Made by a program: the position numbers and the translations under genes. A model generated the notes under the pieces. That model was not told where the DNA came from and ran no database searches. It saw only the letters and a list, made by a program, of their open reading frames with translations. Below, in pieces: positions 61,733 to 64,000 of a DNA stretch of 64,000 nucleotides. Source of the stretch: an uncultured Muribaculaceae bacterium (GTDB taxonomy: Bacteria; Bacteroidota; Bacteroidia; Bacteroidales; Muribaculaceae); contig CANNVE010000012.1 in assembly GCA_947525975.1 (NCBI GenBank), forward strand, positions 23,602-87,601. Reading direction: 5' to 3'. The first letter of the stretch is position 1. Each line of letters opens with the position of its first letter.

Positions 61733-63247
61733 ATGAGCCAACCCGAACTCTCAGAGCAGGAAGCGATACGTCGCGCCAGTCTCGACAAAATACGTCAGAT
61801 GGGCATCGAGCCTTATCCGGCAGCCCTTTTCCCCATCGACGCATACACTACAGAAATCAAGGAAAATTTCAGCGACGACCAGCAGCCTCTGCGCGAGGTG
61901 GTCATCGCAGGCCGCCTCATGAGCCGCCGCATCATGGGCAAAGCGTCGTTTATCGAGCTGATGGACAATCAGGGCCGCATACAGGTCTATGTGCAGCGCG
62001 ATGAGATATGCCCCGGCGAAGACAAGGAATTCTACAACACCGTGTTCAAAAAGCTTCTTGACATCGGCGACTTCATCGGCGTGAAGGGATACGTGTTCCG
62101 CACCCAGACAGGCGAAATCACCGTCCATGCCCGCGAGATCACTCTCCTGAGCAAGTCGCTGCGTCCCCTGCCCATCGTGAAGGTGAAGGACGGCGTGGCA
62201 TACGACGCTTTTGAAGACCCCGAGATGCGCTATCGCATGCGCTACGTAGACCTTGTGGTCAACGCCGGAGTGAAGGACATCTTCGTAAAGCGCACCAAGG
62301 TATACAACTCCATGCGCCAATACTTCAACGAAGCCGGATACATGGAGGTCGAGACCCCGATTCTCCAGTCGATCCCCGGCGGAGCCAGCGCGCGCCCCTT
62401 CATCACCCACCACAACGCCCTCGACATACCCCTCTACCTGCGCATCGCCAACGAACTCTACCTCAAGCGCCTGATCGTAGGCGGATTTGAAGGCGTATAC
62501 GAATTCTCCAAGAATTTCCGCAACGAGGGCATGGACCGCACCCACAATCCCGAATTCACCTGCATGGAGATTTACGTGGCCTACAAGGACTACAACTGGA
62601 TGATGGATTTCACCGAGCGCATGCTTGAGAAGATATGCCTCGACGTGAACGGCACTACCGAGGTCAAGGTCGGCGACAATGTGATCAACTTCAAGGCTCC
62701 GTTCAAGCGCGTCACCATGATTGACTCGATCAAGGAATTCACCGGAGTTGACATCACCGGCATGGACGAGGATCAGCTGCGTCAGGTATGCAAGGATCTC
62801 GGCATGCAGGTCGACCCTAAGCTCGGCAAGGGTAAGCTCATCGACGAGATTTTCGGCGAATTCTGCGAAGGCAAATACATACAGCCCACGTTCATCATCG
62901 ACTATCCTATCGAGATGTCGCCCCTGACCAAGCGCCACCGCAGCAATCCCGAGCTCACCGAGCGCTTCGAGCTCATGGTCAACGGCAAGGAACTTGCCAA
63001 CGCATACTCCGAGCTCAACGACCCGATCGACCAGTACGAGCGATTCGTGGAGCAGATGCGCCTCGGCGCCAAGGGCGATGACGAGGCCATGATCATCGAC
63101 AAGGACTTCATCCGCGCCCTCGAATATGGCATGCCCCCCACATCGGGCATGGGCATAGGCATGGACCGCCTTGTGATGCTGATGACCGGGCAGAGCGCCA
63201 TACAGGAAGTGCTTCTCTTCCCGCAGATGCGTCCCGAAAAGAAATAA
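61733..63247 (+). CDS. lysS: Lysyl-tRNA synthetase, class II
   Basis: 504 residues. It charges tRNA-Lys. The N-terminal OB-fold anticodon domain contains [23 protein letters not shown]; class II motif 2 is [20 protein letters not shown] and motif 3 is [15 protein letters not shown]. The start at 61733 ([15 protein letters not shown]) fits the family and lies just after a -7 box. gpsA follows; lysS-gpsA is a familiar Bacteroidales order. Confidence 0.97.
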   Translation: MSQPELSEQEAIRRASLDKIRQMGIEPYPAALFPIDAYTTEIKENFSDDQQPLREVVIAGRLMSRRIMGKASFIELMDNQGRIQVYVQRDEICPGEDKEFYNTVFKKLLDIGDFIGVKGYVFRTQTGEITVHAREITLLSKSLRPLPIVKVKDGVAYDAFEDPEMRYRMRYVDLVVNAGVKDIFVKRTKVYNSMRQYFNEAGYMEVETPILQSIPGGASARPFITHHNALDIPLYLRIANELYLKRLIVGGFEGVYEFSKNFRNEGMDRTHNPEFTCMEIYVAYKDYNWMMDFTERMLEKICLDVNGTTEVKVGDNVINFKAPFKRVTMIDSIKEFTGVDITGMDEDQLRQVCKDLGMQVDPKLGKGKLIDEIFGEFCEGKYIQPTFIIDYPIEMSPLTKRHRSNPELTERFELMVNGKELANAYSELNDPIDQYERFVEQMRLGAKGDDEAMIIDKDFIRALEYGMPPTSGMGIGMDRLVMLMTGQSAIQEVLLFPQMRPEKK

Positions 63248-63259
63248 TTGATTTTGATT

Positions 63260-63343
63260 GTTTCGAGGCTGTAGAAGGCCGAGGTGCGCCTCTCAGTGGC
63301 GCACGGGCTTGACTCCCGACCCGCCTTCTTTAAGCCCCGAAAC
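63260..63343 (+). ncRNA. Candidate structured RNA element between lysS and gpsA
   Basis: The left arm 63260-63279 (GTTTCGAGGCTGTAGAAGGC) pairs with 63323-63343, about 18 base pairs with one mismatch-rich spot. Inside are two smaller hairpins: GTGCGCC/GGCGCAC (63284-63304) and CGGG/CCCG (63304-63317). The result is a branched structure 12 bases after the lysS stop. There is no T run. It could be a terminator-like element, a mRNA processing site or a repeat. Confidence 0.4.
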
Positions 63344-63408
63344 ATCGTTATAAAGAAATGACGATAAATCGAACCCTATATTAATCGATAAGTCGTAAAC
63401 ACGAAAAG

Positions 63409-64000
63409 ATGGATTTTCCAGGCAAAATCGCTGTGATGGGCGGAGGCAGCTGGGCCACGGCCCTCGCGAAGCTTCTGCTCCGCAACTGTGAGACAATCAA
63501 TTGGTATATGCGCCGCGAAGACCGCATTGAGGAATTCAAGCGCATTGGCCATAACCCCGCATACCTGACCGACGCCGAATTTGACGTGCGCCGCATATTC
63601 TTCACCTCTGACATCAACGAGGCCTGCGAGCAATGCGACACATTGCTGCTGGCCACCCCTTCGCCCTATTTCAAGGACCACGTGGGGAAGATCACGGTCG
63701 ACCTCAGCGACAAAGCCGTGGTGTCGGCCATTAAGGGTATAGTGCCGGGCGAGAATATGCTTATCACTGACTATATGGTCAGCAAATTCGGCGTGGCGCG
63801 CGACAAGATGCTCGTAATCTCCGGCCCGTGCCATGCCGAGGAGGTGGCGCTTGACCGCATTTCGTATCTCACCATCGGGTGCCAGGACATCACGCGCGCC
63901 GACACATTCGCGCACTGCATCACATCGAAAAACTGCCACACCATCATATCCACCGACGTCAACGGCATCGAGTATGCAGCCGTGCTCAAAAACGTCTACG
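63409..64000 (+). CDS. gpsA: Glycerol-3-phosphate dehydrogenase [NAD(P)+] (3' partial)
   Basis: 197 residues are visible; the gene runs off the end of the window. It reduces dihydroxyacetone phosphate to sn-glycerol 3-phosphate for phospholipids. The NAD-binding motif is VMGGGSWATALAKLL near residue 10; VVSAIKGI follows, then SGPCHAEEVA and GIEYAAVLKNVY with the catalytic Lys, all typical of GpsA. The start MDFPGK at 63409 is the first ATG before the domain. Confidence 0.94.
   Translation, partial: MDFPGKIAVMGGGSWATALAKLLLRNCETINWYMRREDRIEEFKRIGHNPAYLTDAEFDVRRIFFTSDINEACEQCDTLLLATPSPYFKDHVGKITVDLSDKAVVSAIKGIVPGENMLITDYMVSKFGVARDKMLVISGPCHAEEVALDRISYLTIGCQDITRADTFAHCITSKNCHTIISTDVNGIEYAAVLKNVY

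Noticed and set aside
1..64000. CRISPR array, insertion sequence, prophage, rRNA or tRNA genes
   Set aside because: No regularly spaced repeats, transposase, integrase, phage gene or rRNA/tRNA-like sequence was recognised by eye; a tRNA scan was not possible.

Overview
The window looks like a piece of chromosome from a gut member of the Bacteroidales, most likely a Muribaculaceae-type genome. This is inferred from gene content and signals, not from a marker-gene match. The evidence is: repeated -7 boxes of the form TAnnTTTG, several with TTTG 19-20 nt upstream; lipoproteins with Bacteroidetes-style signal peptides; BACON, BspA-like and FISUMP-like surface proteins; secreted proteins ending in a T9SS-like tail; Caps_assemb_Wzi; DUF3822 beside rsmD; and lysS followed by gpsA. 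Coding DNA is moderately GC-rich, apart from one AT-rich lipoprotein pair at 8438-9717. No rRNA, CRISPR array, insertion sequence or tRNA was recognised.

Layout. 1-3767: the tail of a secreted protein and a tricorn-like S41 peptidase. 4002-12177 (minus strand): two secreted proteins of unknown function, GtrA, endonuclease III, two AT-rich lipoproteins, a CLC chloride protein and PheS. 12334-20049 (plus): a DUF389 membrane protein, malic enzyme, then a topA-rluA-DUF3822-rsmD operon. 20061-21628 (minus): a radical SAM/SPASM enzyme with a proline- and acid-rich 160-residue partner. 21747-27524 (plus): a long structured leader and two large surface proteins. 27747-36186: carA, carB, a coiled-coil membrane protein, MgtC and a Kef-type antiporter. 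36353-39049 (minus): transketolase and a beta-barrel protein. 39185-42340: a DUF59 protein, LpxH, a possible small RNA, and an acyl-CoA ligase. 42385-44357 (minus): a lipocalin-like lipoprotein and a Wzi-like barrel. 44546-51243: a large S-layer-like lipoprotein with a G10 tract in its signal peptide, then two further exported proteins. 51467-54239: gltX and waaA. 54467-55393: an ArgC-like protein without its catalytic cysteine. 55458-60511: a cluster of Ser/Thr kinase, two secreted proteins and an FGE-like protein. 60616-64000: a secreted phosphoesterase, lysS and the start of gpsA.

Much of the window serves the cell envelope: LpxH and WaaA for lipid A-Kdo, Wzi-like and OmpA-like barrels, and many exported or lipid-anchored proteins. 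The remainder is housekeeping (tRNA charging, pyrimidine and arginine carbamoyl phosphate, DNA repair and topology, rRNA modification, central carbon).

The two most interesting observations are: (1) the G10 tract at 44781-44790, which puts the start codon of an abundant-looking surface lipoprotein out of frame with its 1127-residue body and suggests on/off phase variation (or an assembly error); and (2) the radical SAM/SPASM gene with a short partner that carries two CxYxGP motifs, a possible peptide-modification system. Also notable are the ArgC-like protein lacking the active-site Cys, a CLC protein with Val at the internal-glutamate position, and three structured, possibly non-coding, RNA regions.
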